This document shows positions 17,941 to 26,263 of a stretch of DNA of 64,000 nt, in pieces. Position 1 is the stretch's first letter, and each line of letters begins with the position of its first letter. The translations under genes were made by a program, and so were the position numbers. The DNA comes from Rosenbergiella nectarea (GTDB taxonomy: Bacteria; Pseudomonadota; Gammaproteobacteria; Enterobacterales; Enterobacteriaceae): positions 34,557 to 98,556 of the forward strand of contig NZ_FOGC01000005.1 of assembly GCF_900111105.1 (NCBI RefSeq), written 5' to 3'. Under the pieces are notes generated by a model that had not been told where the DNA came from, searched no databases, and saw only the letters and a list, made by a program, of their open reading frames with translations.

Positions 17941-18914
17941 TGCATCAGGAACTATTTCAGTTAGGTTTCCCGGTCAGTGAACTTGGCGATATTCTTCAGC
18001 AACTAAAAGAACGGCAAATGATGTTCGAAAATGCTAAGGAAAAGTCGCTACGAAATTATCTGGCTGAACTGGGTATTATCATCCCTTCTACGCGCAATCG
18101 CTGGCGGCTGGTGGAAAGTGAACGCCTGGAAATTCTGCTCGCACAGGTACAGCAACAGATACAACAACAGACCATTGGTAGAAAAGAACTTCGTCCGGCT
18201 ATTCCTCGCCGAATGCAGAGGATCCATCATAAATCAGCGTCAGCATGGCGAGGTAACAGCAAAGCTGGTCTGAGCCAACCCTTAGTCAAAGGGCAGACTG
18301 TTACATATGATGATGTACTACGACTTCGTAGCCAGGGAACGGATCTGCGACTAACGTTTACCTGCAATAATAGGGGAAACGTTTTGTTCGCAGATGATGA
18401 GAGTCGATGGCGGTCAGAGTGTTGTTTGCCAGAACGAATGCTACTTGACTTATTCTCAGTGGATATGTTTTCGGTGAAACTGGTCATGACCGTTGAAAAT
18501 TTAGGTGCTTATGTTGATATGCCGCTTTTCGATGGTTTGATACTGATCTTCGCCCCTGGTCTAAATTATCTTCTCGCCTGCCAGTGGATTTCTCAATACG
18601 GACAGGATATACCCTGGGTACATTTTGCCGATCTTGATCCGAATGGTTTGATTATTGCCCGGCAACTATCTCTCTCATTGGCTCGACCTTGTCGTATCTG
18701 GTTACCGGACTTTTGGCCGTTAGCACACCAGGTTAATAACATTATTGGGGCCGGAAAAAATTCTTGGGATACCGCGCCAGATTGCCCTCAACTCAGGCAA
18801 TTAAATCAGGAACAGCGCTGGATTGAACAGGAGGTGCTGGTAGTAGATTACCACTGCAATGCAGCGATACAGAAGTTGATAGGTAATCCGATGGAAGAAA
18901 CGATAACAATATAA
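17940..18914 (+). CDS. jetD: JetD/MksG-like Toprim nuclease subunit of a Wadjet system
   Basis: The ATG overlaps the jetC stop (TAATG). The 324-residue protein ends with a DUF2220/Toprim-type domain: the metal-binding Glu in VENLGAYVDMP (~184), a glycine-rich LIFAPGLNY strand, the DxD pair in HFADLDPNG (~227) and WIEQEVL near the end. In Wadjet this subunit cuts DNA that the SMC motor has identified as a small circle. The family is usually near 400 residues, so the N-terminal arm is short here. All catalytic residues I can identify are present, in contrast to the broken jetC and missing jetA/jetB. Confidence 0.8.
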   Translation: MHQELFQLGFPVSELGDILQQLKERQMMFENAKEKSLRNYLAELGIIIPSTRNRWRLVESERLEILLAQVQQQIQQQTIGRKELRPAIPRRMQRIHHKSASAWRGNSKAGLSQPLVKGQTVTYDDVLRLRSQGTDLRLTFTCNNRGNVLFADDESRWRSECCLPERMLLDLFSVDMFSVKLVMTVENLGAYVDMPLFDGLILIFAPGLNYLLACQWISQYGQDIPWVHFADLDPNGLIIARQLSLSLARPCRIWLPDFWPLAHQVNNIIGAGKNSWDTAPDCPQLRQLNQEQRWIEQEVLVVDYHCNAAIQKLIGNPMEETITI

Positions 18915-19158
18915 GTCACGAGGCTATTTAGCTGCGGAACCTACGCCGCATTTCTTTTTACCGATCGTCATAATTCCTTGAACCGCAAGAAGTTTTTTCT
19001 ATTATTGACCTTATTACCATGAACCCGACACGCGCCTGCACAAAATGGTGTTGATCATCTAAAAGAACTGCCGGATCTGTTCTGCGATGAACTCATCTTA
19101 CTCACAGTTTTTGCGTTAAGGAAATCACAATGGATCTGCTGAATAATTGTGCATCACC

Positions 19159-19196
19159 CACCTCAAGTGTTATATTAAAATATAATACTTGAGGTG
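19159..19196. promoter_or_regulatory. 38-bp palindrome: promoter/operator of the chpSB-like pair
   Basis: The arms CACCTCAAGT and ACTTGAGGTG continue inward into TTATATT/AATATAA with a single mismatch, giving an almost perfect 38-bp dyad. It ends 4 bases before the antitoxin start. It contains TATATT and TATAAT, either of which could be the -10 element (TTGTGC at 19147 is a possible -35). This is the expected site for autorepression by the AbrB-fold antitoxin or toxin-antitoxin complex. Confidence 0.7.
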
Positions 19197-19200
19197 TTCA

Positions 19201-19458
19201 ATGTATACAACTCGTCTCAAAAAAGTAGGAGGATCCATCATGCTAGCGGTTCCTCCCGCCGTATTAAAAACGCTAGCGCTGACGACAGACAGCGAAGTGG
19301 GGTTGACCATTGATAATGGTTGTCTGATTATCGAACCCCAGCATAGGCCCCGTTATTCACTTGAGGAGTTGCTGGTGCAGTGCGATCCGCACGCTGAAAT
19401 GAGTGAAGAGGATCGGGAATGGATCGATGCGCCTACGGTGGGTAAGGAGATCCCGTAA
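19201..19458 (+). CDS. chpS: MazE/ChpS-family antitoxin
   Basis: From ATG 19201 the product is 85 residues with an N-terminal AbrB/MazE swapped-hairpin domain (TTRLKKVGGSIMLAVPPAVLK) and an acidic C-terminal tail that would wrap around the toxin. The in-frame TTG at 19189 lies inside the palindromic operator and is less likely. The antitoxin neutralises the downstream RNase and represses its own operon through the palindrome immediately upstream. Its stop overlaps the toxin start by one base (TAATG). The pair probably stabilises, or is a relic of, the island. Confidence 0.85.
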   Translation: MYTTRLKKVGGSIMLAVPPAVLKTLALTTDSEVGLTIDNGCLIIEPQHRPRYSLEELLVQCDPHAEMSEEDREWIDAPTVGKEIP

Positions 19459-19790
19459 TGGACAGAGGGGAAATCTGGCTAGTTTCACTGGATCTGATTG
19501 CTGGCCACGAACAAAGTGGAAAACGTCCGGTGCTGATCGTCTCCAAAGGGTCCTTCAATACGCTGACCCGGCTACCCGTTGTTGTTCCCATCACCCGCGG
19601 CGGCAATTTTGCCCGCGTAGCCGGTTTTACCGTTTCACTGAGTGGTGCGGAAACTAACACAACAGGGTTTATTCGCTGCGATCAGCCCAGAACGATTGAT
19701 ATGCAGGCCCGGAGCGGTAAGCGGCTTGAATGTATACCCGATGCCATTATGAATGAAGTGCTAGCGCGACTGGAAGCCATTCTGAGCTGA
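19458..19790 (+). CDS. chpB: ChpB/MazF/PemK-family endoribonuclease toxin
   Basis: The 110-residue protein opens with the MazF-fold signature RGEIWLVSLD, followed by GHEQSGKRPVLIVS, PITRGGNFARVAGF and CDQPRTIDMQAR, all close to E. coli ChpB. MazF-type toxins cleave mRNA at short sequence motifs and stop growth when the antitoxin is lost. The catalytic Arg in KRP and the Thr in PIT are present, so the toxin looks active. The one-base overlap with the antitoxin gene indicates coupled translation. Confidence 0.88.
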   Translation: MDRGEIWLVSLDLIAGHEQSGKRPVLIVSKGSFNTLTRLPVVVPITRGGNFARVAGFTVSLSGAETNTTGFIRCDQPRTIDMQARSGKRLECIPDAIMNEVLARLEAILS

Positions 19791-20073
19791 TGTGTCTTAT
19801 GTAACCTGAAATAGCAGAGGCGACAGCCGTAAGGATTGTTAAGTCGGTATAGGCCCTAAGAATCGGTCAGTTTAAGAGGTATTTCAGCAGGCATATTGCT
19901 GCGAATCTTCTCACTGGAAGGAGGGCGCGGATCACTCCATTATCGAACTCAAATGACTTAACTTCTTTCGCCAGGTGCATAACGCAAAAAGAGATTTAGT
20001 GACAAAGGTTTGTAAGCTAACGCCATGAATTAACGATTGAGGGGGGCTGGTGCTGAGAGGCATAAAAAAGCAA
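19791..20073. other. Non-coding remnant between toxin gene and tRNA-Asn
   Basis: No open frame with a ribosome site and no recognisable gene remnant is seen. It lies between the toxin gene and the terminator of tRNA-Asn copy 3 and is probably worn island DNA. Confidence 0.5.
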
Positions 20074-20104
20074 AAAACCCGCTAAACTTGCGTTAAGCGG
20101 GCTT
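20074..20104 (-). terminator. Rho-independent terminator of tRNA-Asn (copy 3)
   Basis: A CCCGCT / AGCGGG stem with a T-rich minus-strand tail. The hairpin and the 9 bases up to the tRNA are almost identical to those after copy 1. Confidence 0.75.
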
Positions 20105-20112
20105 CTTAAATA

Positions 20113-20188
20113 TGGCTCCTCAGACTGGACTCGAACCAGTGACATACGGATTAACAGTCCGCCGTTCTACCAACTGAACTACAGAGGA
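20113..20188 (-). tRNA. tRNA-Asn (GTT), copy 3, with acceptor-stem mismatch
   Basis: A complete tRNA-Asn with CCA. One base differs from both other copies on the 3' side of the acceptor stem (plus-strand base 20122), which puts U6 opposite U67. Its 5' flank resembles that of copy 2, while its 3' flank resembles that of copy 1. The decayed island lies directly at its 3' end. Confidence 0.93.
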
Positions 20189-20359
20189 ATTGTCGTGAAG
20201 ACGGGGCAGATAATAGCGTCTCGTCCTGAGCTTGTCAAAGTGGTTTTTAGCTAGAGGTGGCTGACTGCTGATAAAACAAGCAATCAGGTGGGTGAGTAGA
20301 GAAAATCCATGCCATTCGGGATAATAGGGCACCTTAGCAAGGTAAGATGCCCTGCAACA

Positions 20360-21229
20360 TTAAGCTTGACGAGCTCGAATGTGCGCTGCTCCGAGGTAGT
20401 TAATCCCGACGGCTACCGCGATTAACGCACAGCCTGCCACTAAGCGGATTAAGGGGACGTCACTGCCCCAGAACAGTAAGTTGATCACTAGGCCGATGGG
20501 CACGTGAAGCTCGTTAAAAATCGCCAAAGCGGTCACACTGACCAGCGTGCTGCCTTTCGCTAACCATAGGCTACCTAATGCTGTAGCAATCAGTCCAAGG
20601 TAGACCAGTAATCCCCACTGCAACGGCGTTTGCGGCAATTGGTCGGTGTGACCAAAGAATCCAAACAGCAGTGCAGAAATGACTACCGCGCCCAAGAAGA
20701 AGTGGCCGAATATTTTGGTCATGCCCAGTTGTGGATGGCGCGCGAGCAACAAGCGGCGGCAAATCACTTGTCCTGCGGCGAAGGTGGCATTGGCTAACTG
20801 TAAAATCCAGAATCCACGCCAAAAATCACCGGTCAAACCATGATAGTGAATGACCATTCCTCCTGATACTGCGAAGGCGGCAGCCAGTAAGGTCCAAGGA
20901 TTGAATTGACGATCCAGCGCGTTATTGATTAAGCCTATATAGAGCGGCGTCAGCGTGGTAAACAGTAACATTTCAGGTACCGTTAATAAGCGAAAGCTTT
21001 GATACGCCAATGCATAGGTGATCCCAAATTGTAACGCCCCGCACAGCCACAGGCCGACGATTAATTTTGCGGGAAGTCCACGCCACGTCATCATTGGCAC
21101 AAAGACGATTGCCGCGATCAGCGTACGGACAAATACCGAAAAAAAACCATCAACGTGGCCGGCAAGAATATGGCCGGTGAGGCTGAATGATGACCCCCAG
21201 AGGAGGGTGACTGCTAACATATACCACAC
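20360..21229 (-). CDS. EamA/DMT-family transporter
   Basis: The 289-residue inner-membrane protein has ten hydrophobic segments in two EamA repeats; the first begins MLAVTLLWGSSFSLTGH and the second around residue 145. This superfamily exports amino acids, metabolites or drugs; the substrate cannot be predicted. The start is a GTG with AAGG 9 bases upstream. The gene stands alone between tRNA-Asn and an unknown membrane-protein gene. Confidence 0.85.
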   Translation of the reverse strand: MWYMLAVTLLWGSSFSLTGHILAGHVDGFFSVFVRTLIAAIVFVPMMTWRGLPAKLIVGLWLCGALQFGITYALAYQSFRLLTVPEMLLFTTLTPLYIGLINNALDRQFNPWTLLAAAFAVSGGMVIHYHGLTGDFWRGFWILQLANATFAAGQVICRRLLLARHPQLGMTKIFGHFFLGAVVISALLFGFFGHTDQLPQTPLQWGLLVYLGLIATALGSLWLAKGSTLVSVTALAIFNELHVPIGLVINLLFWGSDVPLIRLVAGCALIAVAVGINYLGAAHIRARQA

Positions 21230-21292
21230 AATAATTAACCTTTACGAAATGAACACTGATCTAACCCGCTAGAGATGAAAGGCAACGCGAGA

Positions 21293-21949
21293 TTAGGGAG
21301 CCTCGATGTGCTCGTCTGGTACCGAGGTTTGCGAAGCCTTAAGTAACTGAATATCTAACATCACATACACCATGGTACTGATAAACAGTGAAATAACACT
21401 GCCAATCACACCGCTGGTGGTAAAGGTGAAAAAGTTATACAGCACGACCCACGTCACACAGACAAACAGCGCCAAGGCGCTTTGTAATCCGGTATTGGAG
21501 TAATTTTGCGGGCCACAGTTTAAGCCCTCAATATACTGGCTGAGTTGTTGGCCAGCGCGAGTTTCTAAGGAACTAATAGTGGTGTGCCAGCTAAGGTTAC
21601 GACGATACGCTCGACGGGTTGAGAAGAAAAACAGTACCGAGATAAAAAAGCCTGAGAACGAGATGAGTACCGGAATTGACTCAATGGCATAGCGTAAAGC
21701 GGTATGGCTGAAGTCTATCGGCGAGGTCGGTAGGGTGAGAGAGGCCCCAAGCATCAAATAGAGGAACATAAAGAGCACCATAAAGGCGCGGGTACGCTTA
21801 TCCGCCAAGGCTTCCTCGTGGCGCTGCTGCTGACGCGCCGTTGTGAGCAGAGTGTTGAGGTGCCGCGAACTCTGCTCATCTAAGCAGGAGTGGGAAACGA
21901 TAAGCGTTTCAATATTCGGCGTAGCAATTGACTCGGGGTTGATCGTCAT
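21293..21949 (-). CDS. Unknown membrane protein with four predicted helices
   Basis: About 218 residues from the ATG at 21949 (MTINPES), which has an ACAGGT site; an ATG at 21967 would add six residues. There is a polar N-terminal ~60 residues with a basic coiled segment (TARQQQRHEEALADKRTR), then two hydrophobic pairs near 70-120 and 170-210. The layout resembles membrane proteins with a cytosolic helical hairpin between TM pairs. I do not recognise the family. It stands between an EamA transporter and shiA, all on the minus strand. Confidence 0.65.
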   Translation of the reverse strand: MTINPESIATPNIETLIVSHSCLDEQSSRHLNTLLTTARQQQRHEEALADKRTRAFMVLFMFLYLMLGASLTLPTSPIDFSHTALRYAIESIPVLISFSGFFISVLFFFSTRRAYRRNLSWHTTISSLETRAGQQLSQYIEGLNCGPQNYSNTGLQSALALFVCVTWVVLYNFFTFTTSGVIGSVISLFISTMVYVMLDIQLLKASQTSVPDEHIEAP

Positions 21950-22076
21950 AGTGTGAATACCTGTCATAAGGTGTGAACTGAATCTGGCCAGTGTAACACG
22001 TTAGCGCAGTGGCTAAGTGTAGGGTAATGTAGTCCTTTCAAAGAGAGCAGAACTTGCTGCTCCCTTTTACAGATCA

Positions 22077-23381
22077 TTAGGCCGCACTGCGGGGTGCTTT
22101 TTTAACGAAGCAGACGGTAAACACCGAAAGCAGGCATCCCAAAGTTAAATAGAGTGCGACGCCGTGCCAGCTGCCGTGGGTTAAGGTGACCAATCCGGCA
22201 GCGACAAAGGGCGTAAAACCGCCGCCTATCACGCTGGCAACCTGGTAGCCGACCCCTGCACCGCTATAACGATAGCTCGGCCCGAACATCTCGGTAAACA
22301 TCGGCTGCTGTACACAAACCACCATATCGTGGGCAAGATTCGCTAACAACAGCGAAAAGAGGATAATGGGCAGGGTGGCGCCCTGTTCAAGTGCCAAGAA
22401 AAAAGGCCACGCACTGACAGCACCTATGATTGCGCCAGTGACGTAGATGCGCCGGCGACCAAATCGGTCCGCAAGCCAGGCGAAACAGGGAATAGTCAAG
22501 CAACTGACCGCACCGACTATCAAACCTATCGATAGGAATAACTCGCGGGGTAAGCCGAGATTTTGCGTAGAATAATTTAGCGCGAAGGTGGTGACGATAT
22601 ACATCGTCAGTAATTCACATAAGCGTAAACCAATAATTAAGAAAAACGCGGAAGGGTGTCGTGTTAGCGCTTCAATAACCGGTAATCGTGGTTTTTTCTC
22701 CGTCGAGGCGACAACTGGCGACTCGTCGATCCCATTACGCAACCACAGCGTGACGGCGACGAGGACAATACTCAGTAGGAAAGGTAGACGCCAACCCCAG
22801 CTGGCGAACTGGCTTTCATTGGTTAAGGCGCTAATTAGGCTGACGGAGCCTGTGGCCAATAGAAGGCCTACACCATAGCCCATTTGTACCCCGCTACTGT
22901 AGAACGCCTTGCGGTGTTGAGGAGCATGTTCGACCGCCAATAAGGCTGCGCCGCCCCATTCACCACCGACCGCGAAACCCTGTATGGCTCTAAGGGTCAC
23001 CAGTAATACTGGCGCCCACCAACCTAATGTATCAAAAGAGGGGAGTAGACCAATTCCAGCGGTAGAAATTCCCATCAACCAGACGGTGATGATCAACATT
23101 TTTTTGTGGCCTAATCGATCACCAAAGTGACCGAAGACAATACCGCCTAACGGCCTGAAGAGAAACCCTACCCCAAAAGTGGCAAAGGCCACTAAGGTTC
23201 CCATTGCCGGACTGATCGCCGGGAAAAATTGATGGTTGAAGACTAAGGCTGCGGTAATGCCATATAATAAGAAATCATACCAATCGACGACTGCTCCGGC
23301 GAAGCTTCCCCAAGCCGCACGTTTAGCTTGAGAAGATGAAGGTGACTGGGCGGGTGTTGAAAGGTTGCTGTTTGCTTGCAT
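22077..23381 (-). CDS. shiA: Shikimate transporter ShiA (MFS, metabolite:H+ symporter)
   Basis: The 434-residue protein aligns with E. coli ShiA over its whole length: WGSFAGAVVDWYDFLLYGITAALVFN, RPLGGIVFGHFGDRLGHKKML (MFS motif A), RAIQGFAVGGEWGGAALL and PMFTEMFGPSYRYSGAGVGYQ. It has 12 predicted helices and would import shikimate with protons. Plant-associated relatives meet shikimate in their habitat. shiA is near amn in E. coli as well, so this is core synteny interrupted by the island. Confidence 0.93.
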   Translation of the reverse strand: MQANSNLSTPAQSPSSSQAKRAAWGSFAGAVVDWYDFLLYGITAALVFNHQFFPAISPAMGTLVAFATFGVGFLFRPLGGIVFGHFGDRLGHKKMLIITVWLMGISTAGIGLLPSFDTLGWWAPVLLVTLRAIQGFAVGGEWGGAALLAVEHAPQHRKAFYSSGVQMGYGVGLLLATGSVSLISALTNESQFASWGWRLPFLLSIVLVAVTLWLRNGIDESPVVASTEKKPRLPVIEALTRHPSAFFLIIGLRLCELLTMYIVTTFALNYSTQNLGLPRELFLSIGLIVGAVSCLTIPCFAWLADRFGRRRIYVTGAIIGAVSAWPFFLALEQGATLPIILFSLLLANLAHDMVVCVQQPMFTEMFGPSYRYSGAGVGYQVASVIGGGFTPFVAAGLVTLTHGSWHGVALYLTLGCLLSVFTVCFVKKAPRSAA

Positions 23382-23561
23382 AATTATTTCTATTATCCAC
23401 GACGAAGCGTTTTTTATTGGCGGACAAATAATACTGAGTTCTCATTGAAAAACAATCGCCCGTTACCAGCTTTACGCAGTGTTTTCGCTTGAAAATTGGC
23501 AGGATCCTGGGAATTGTGTAAAGCTAATTGAATGATCATCCCGACATTAACGAGGAAAGTT

Positions 23562-23837
23562 ATGCCGAGAATACGTCTCACTGTTACCCGCCTCTACGCC
23601 TTGAACGATGAGCGGATGGTAGCAAGTAAAGCTACTGCCAAAATCTATGTGGGTGACGAGTGCATCGCGACGGAAGCGATCTCCGGGTTAACGGAAACCC
23701 CTGTCTATAAATATATCCACCACGCTTTTCCGGTAGGAAGACCGATTCGTGTGGAATGGGACACCCCGGGCTTTGCCGATATGACGGCAGTTGAAGAAAA
23801 TGACTGCCCGTGCTGTCAAGACAGTCATATCATTTAA
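23562..23837 (+). CDS. Small unknown protein with C-terminal CPCC motif
   Basis: The 91-residue product starts at ATG 23562 behind a good AGGAAA site; an upstream in-frame ATG at 23532 lacks one. It has no signal peptide or membrane segment, mixed beta-like sequence ([35 protein letters not shown]) and ends with [10 protein letters not shown], a possible metal or redox site. I do not recognise a family. It lies 23 bases upstream of yedI on the same strand, so the two are probably co-transcribed. Confidence 0.65.
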   Translation: MPRIRLTVTRLYALNDERMVASKATAKIYVGDECIATEAISGLTETPVYKYIHHAFPVGRPIRVEWDTPGFADMTAVEENDCPCCQDSHII

Positions 23838-23860
23838 CGCTACTGATAAGGATACCTATT

Positions 23861-24814
23861 TTGGCTGGAACAAGTTTATTTGCGCTGTTGGATGATATCT
23901 CGACCCTACTTGACGATGTCTCGATAATGGGGAAGGTCGCGGCGAAGAAGACGGCGGGCGTGCTTGGCGATGACCTATCATTGAATGCACAACAAGTCAG
24001 CGGCGTAAAAGCGAATCGAGAACTGCCCGTGGTTTGGGGCGTGGCGAAAGGCTCATTACTCAATAAAGTTATTTTAGTCCCTCTAGCGCTGTTGATTTCC
24101 GCCTTTGCGCCGTGGTTAATTACGCCATTATTAATGTTAGGTGGCGCTTATCTTTGCTTTGAAGGGATTGAAAAAGTTCTCGATTGGATTTTCCCGGAAA
24201 AAGATAAAAAAAGCCCGGAAGCCCGACAAGCGCGCTTAGCTAAGCTAAGCCAGGAAGATGCGGCGAACTACGAAAAAGATAAAATAAAAGGGGCAGTGCG
24301 AACTGATTTTATCTTATCGGCTGAAATCGTCACGTTGACGTTGGGGATTGTTTCCGACGCGCCATTACTCAATCAAATCGTCATTATGGCGGGGATTGCG
24401 TTACTGGTGACAGTAGGGGTCTATGGGCTGGTGGGCGTTATAGTTAAAATCGATGATGCAGGCTATTGGCTCGAAGAGCATAAAAATGGATTAGCCCGAG
24501 GCCTTGGGAAGTTTTTACTGCTGTTAGCCCCTAAGTTGATGAAATTCCTTTCCGTGGTCGGCACCTTAGCGATGTTTTTAGTGGGTGGTGGCATCGTCAT
24601 CCATGGTTGGCCGTTACTCCATCACTGGATTGAACAGCTTACGCATAGCCTAACGCAGGCTCTGCCCTCGGCGATCAGTAGCCTTGGCGAGAGCGTGATT
24701 TCAAACCTCTCAAGCTTAGTCGTCGGGGCATTACTGGGCGGAGTGGTGTTAATCGTGGTGAAAGTGGTGAGCAAGCTGTTTGGTACCAAAAAATCAGAAG
24801 AGCAGCCCAAATAA
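23861..24814 (+). CDS. yedI: DUF808 inner-membrane protein YedI
   Basis: The protein matches E. coli YedI closely: [72 protein letters not shown]. The start is TTG at 23861 (MAGTSLF), with an AAGGAT site 8 bases before it; the longer frame to 23810 overlaps the upstream gene and is unlikely. It is 317 residues with several hydrophobic segments, and its function is unknown. The ending is a basic tail (KKSEEQPK). Confidence 0.9.
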   Translation: MAGTSLFALLDDISTLLDDVSIMGKVAAKKTAGVLGDDLSLNAQQVSGVKANRELPVVWGVAKGSLLNKVILVPLALLISAFAPWLITPLLMLGGAYLCFEGIEKVLDWIFPEKDKKSPEARQARLAKLSQEDAANYEKDKIKGAVRTDFILSAEIVTLTLGIVSDAPLLNQIVIMAGIALLVTVGVYGLVGVIVKIDDAGYWLEEHKNGLARGLGKFLLLLAPKLMKFLSVVGTLAMFLVGGGIVIHGWPLLHHWIEQLTHSLTQALPSAISSLGESVISNLSSLVVGALLGGVVLIVVKVVSKLFGTKKSEEQPK

Positions 24815-24842
24815 GGGGTTAGCTTCGCGTGAACGGTATCGT

Positions 24843-24875
24843 CTCTTTCTTCGACGCGAGGCGTCGAAGAAAGAG
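24843..24875. terminator. Perfect 15-bp hairpin downstream of yedI
   Basis: CTCTTTCTTCGACGC / GCGTCGAAGAAAGAG with only a GAG loop, 28 bases after the yedI stop. There is no T tract afterwards. The length and perfection are unusual for a plain terminator. Confidence 0.6.
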
Positions 24876-25196
24876 CAATATACTGGATGCCCGTTAACAA
24901 ATACCCCTCAACCTCATTAGCCTAATTTCCTCCTTCCACCTATCTTCGATCAACTTATCCTGTACAGAATAAAAAGCTCAGTTTGGATCCAAGCGCTATT
25001 GTTTCCCGTTAAATTAATACATACAAGAAAATCTAAAATAGCTAAGAGTAGAAAAAGGCTTATTTAAGCGCTGACGACTTTGCTGAGTAAAATACTTATT
25101 GTATCAATGAATCGAGGTGTAAAGCGTCCGTGAATTATCGAAAGGATTTTTTTGGTACCTGGGCATATTCTGACCCTGACAGCCTTTCGTTTCTTG
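24876..25196. other. Non-coding stretch between yedI and fliR
   Basis: I see no accepted gene here. In E. coli rcsA and dsrA follow fliR; neither is recognisable. The sequence is AT-rich around 25010-25080. Confidence 0.5.
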
Positions 25197-25974
25197 CTAC
25201 CTTGCACTGAAAATGAGCAATAGCTGTTGGCTTTGGTTCAGCAGCATAGCCTGGATGGCGTCCAATAGCATCGGCATACTTTGGTAGAGGGAAAAAATCC
25301 CTATCAATAATGTTAACGGAAAGCCAATCACAAACGCTGAAAATTGGGGCGTCATACGATTCAACAGACCCAGCGCTAAATTCACTGCTAACAACATAAA
25401 AATAAGCGGTAATGAGAGCTGTAACGCTTGAGAAAAAATAGCTCCGCCGAGTTGGGCGAGATCGATAAAGGACCCCGTTAACGGGGTAAGCGTATCGTAG
25501 GGTAACTGCTCAAAACTGTCGGCAAGGTGCTCGATCATCCAGACAATGCCATCGACATTGACAAACAGTAGCAAGCTCATATAGGTCAGTAGTCGAGAGA
25601 CCACGGAAAGTGAGCTATGGCTGCCGCTATCGAAAAACGAGGCAAAAGAGAGCCCCATTTGTAGGGCAATGACCTCGCCGGCTAAGCGGATGGCGGCAAA
25701 CACAAACTGCATGCTGAGTCCGAGCGCCGCGCCGATCACGCATTGATTGATAATGAGCAGGACACCCCGAGAGGAAAAAAGTGTCACTGGGTGAGAGGCA
25801 CTGGGCAGGGGCAATCAGCAGGCTGATGACCAAGGCTAGCGCCACGCGTAGGCGAAGAGTGATCGATTTTTCTGACAGCAATGGGGCAAAGCTACAGAAC
25901 GCGATCATCCGACAAAAAGGGTAAAATACCGAGGGTAAGCGGTCAAGCAAACCGAGCAGACTGAGCCATTCCAT
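25197..25974 (-). pseudogene. fliR: FliR, flagellar export gate protein, with a single-base frameshift
   Basis: FliR is part of the FliPQR export gate. The N-terminus starts at ATG 25974, 4 bases after the fliQ stop (MEWLSLLGLLDRLPSVFYPF...), and continues to LVISLLIAP; the rest (LPSASHPVTLF..., LIINQCVIGAALGLSMQF, GLSFASFFDSG, LGLLNRMTPQFSAFVIGFPL) is in a different frame. The switch is needed at a run of four C (plus-strand G 25808-25811); removing one C would restore about 258 residues, close to E. coli FliR (261). As written the cell would lack full-length FliR and be non-flagellate, so either it is a sequencing error or a fresh mutation. Confidence 0.85.
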
Positions 25975-25977
25975 CGG

Positions 25978-26250
25978 TTAGCCAACCCAATGCGGAAAGG
26001 TCGTGAGTAGGCTCTTAATATACTCGGTCATTATGGTCAGCATCCAAGGGCCAGCAACCATCAGCGTGACCACTACGGCGATTATTTTGGGGATAAACGA
26101 CAGCGTTTGTTCGTTTACTTGGGTAGCGGCCTGCAATAGGCTGATGATTAACCCCGTGATCAGTGCCGCAAGCAGTGGTGGCGCGGCGAGAAATAAAGCG
26201 ACCTTCATCGCGGCTTGACCCAAGGTGGTGATCATTTCTGGTGTCATCAT
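25978..26250 (-). CDS. fliQ: FliQ, flagellar export gate protein
   Basis: The 90-residue length is close to the family norm of 89. Two hydrophobic helices (ALFLAAPPLLAALITGLIIS and AVVVTLMVAGPWMLTIM) flank a loop with QAATQVNEQTLSFIPKI, the typical FliQ core. It forms the FliPQR gate of the flagellar type III exporter in the inner membrane. It follows fliP by 13 bases and precedes fliR by 3. Confidence 0.95.
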   Translation of the reverse strand: MMTPEMITTLGQAAMKVALFLAAPPLLAALITGLIISLLQAATQVNEQTLSFIPKIIAVVVTLMVAGPWMLTIMTEYIKSLLTTFPHWVG

Positions 26251-26263
26251 AGGCTCTCCCCCC

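Noticed and set aside
14627-20112. An intact prophage or integrative element at tRNA-Asn
   Set aside because: No integrase, structural, replication or transfer gene is seen; no clear direct repeat of the tRNA 3' end was found at the far boundary. Only remnants remain.
1611-20188. CRISPR-like repeats from the three recurring ~76-base sequences
   Set aside because: They are three tRNA-Asn genes, not regularly spaced repeats; no CRISPR array is present.
25808-25811. Programmed frameshifting in fliR
   Set aside because: The CCCC run is not a slippery heptamer, and no stimulatory stem-loop or ribosome-like site is evident; fliR is not known to use recoding.
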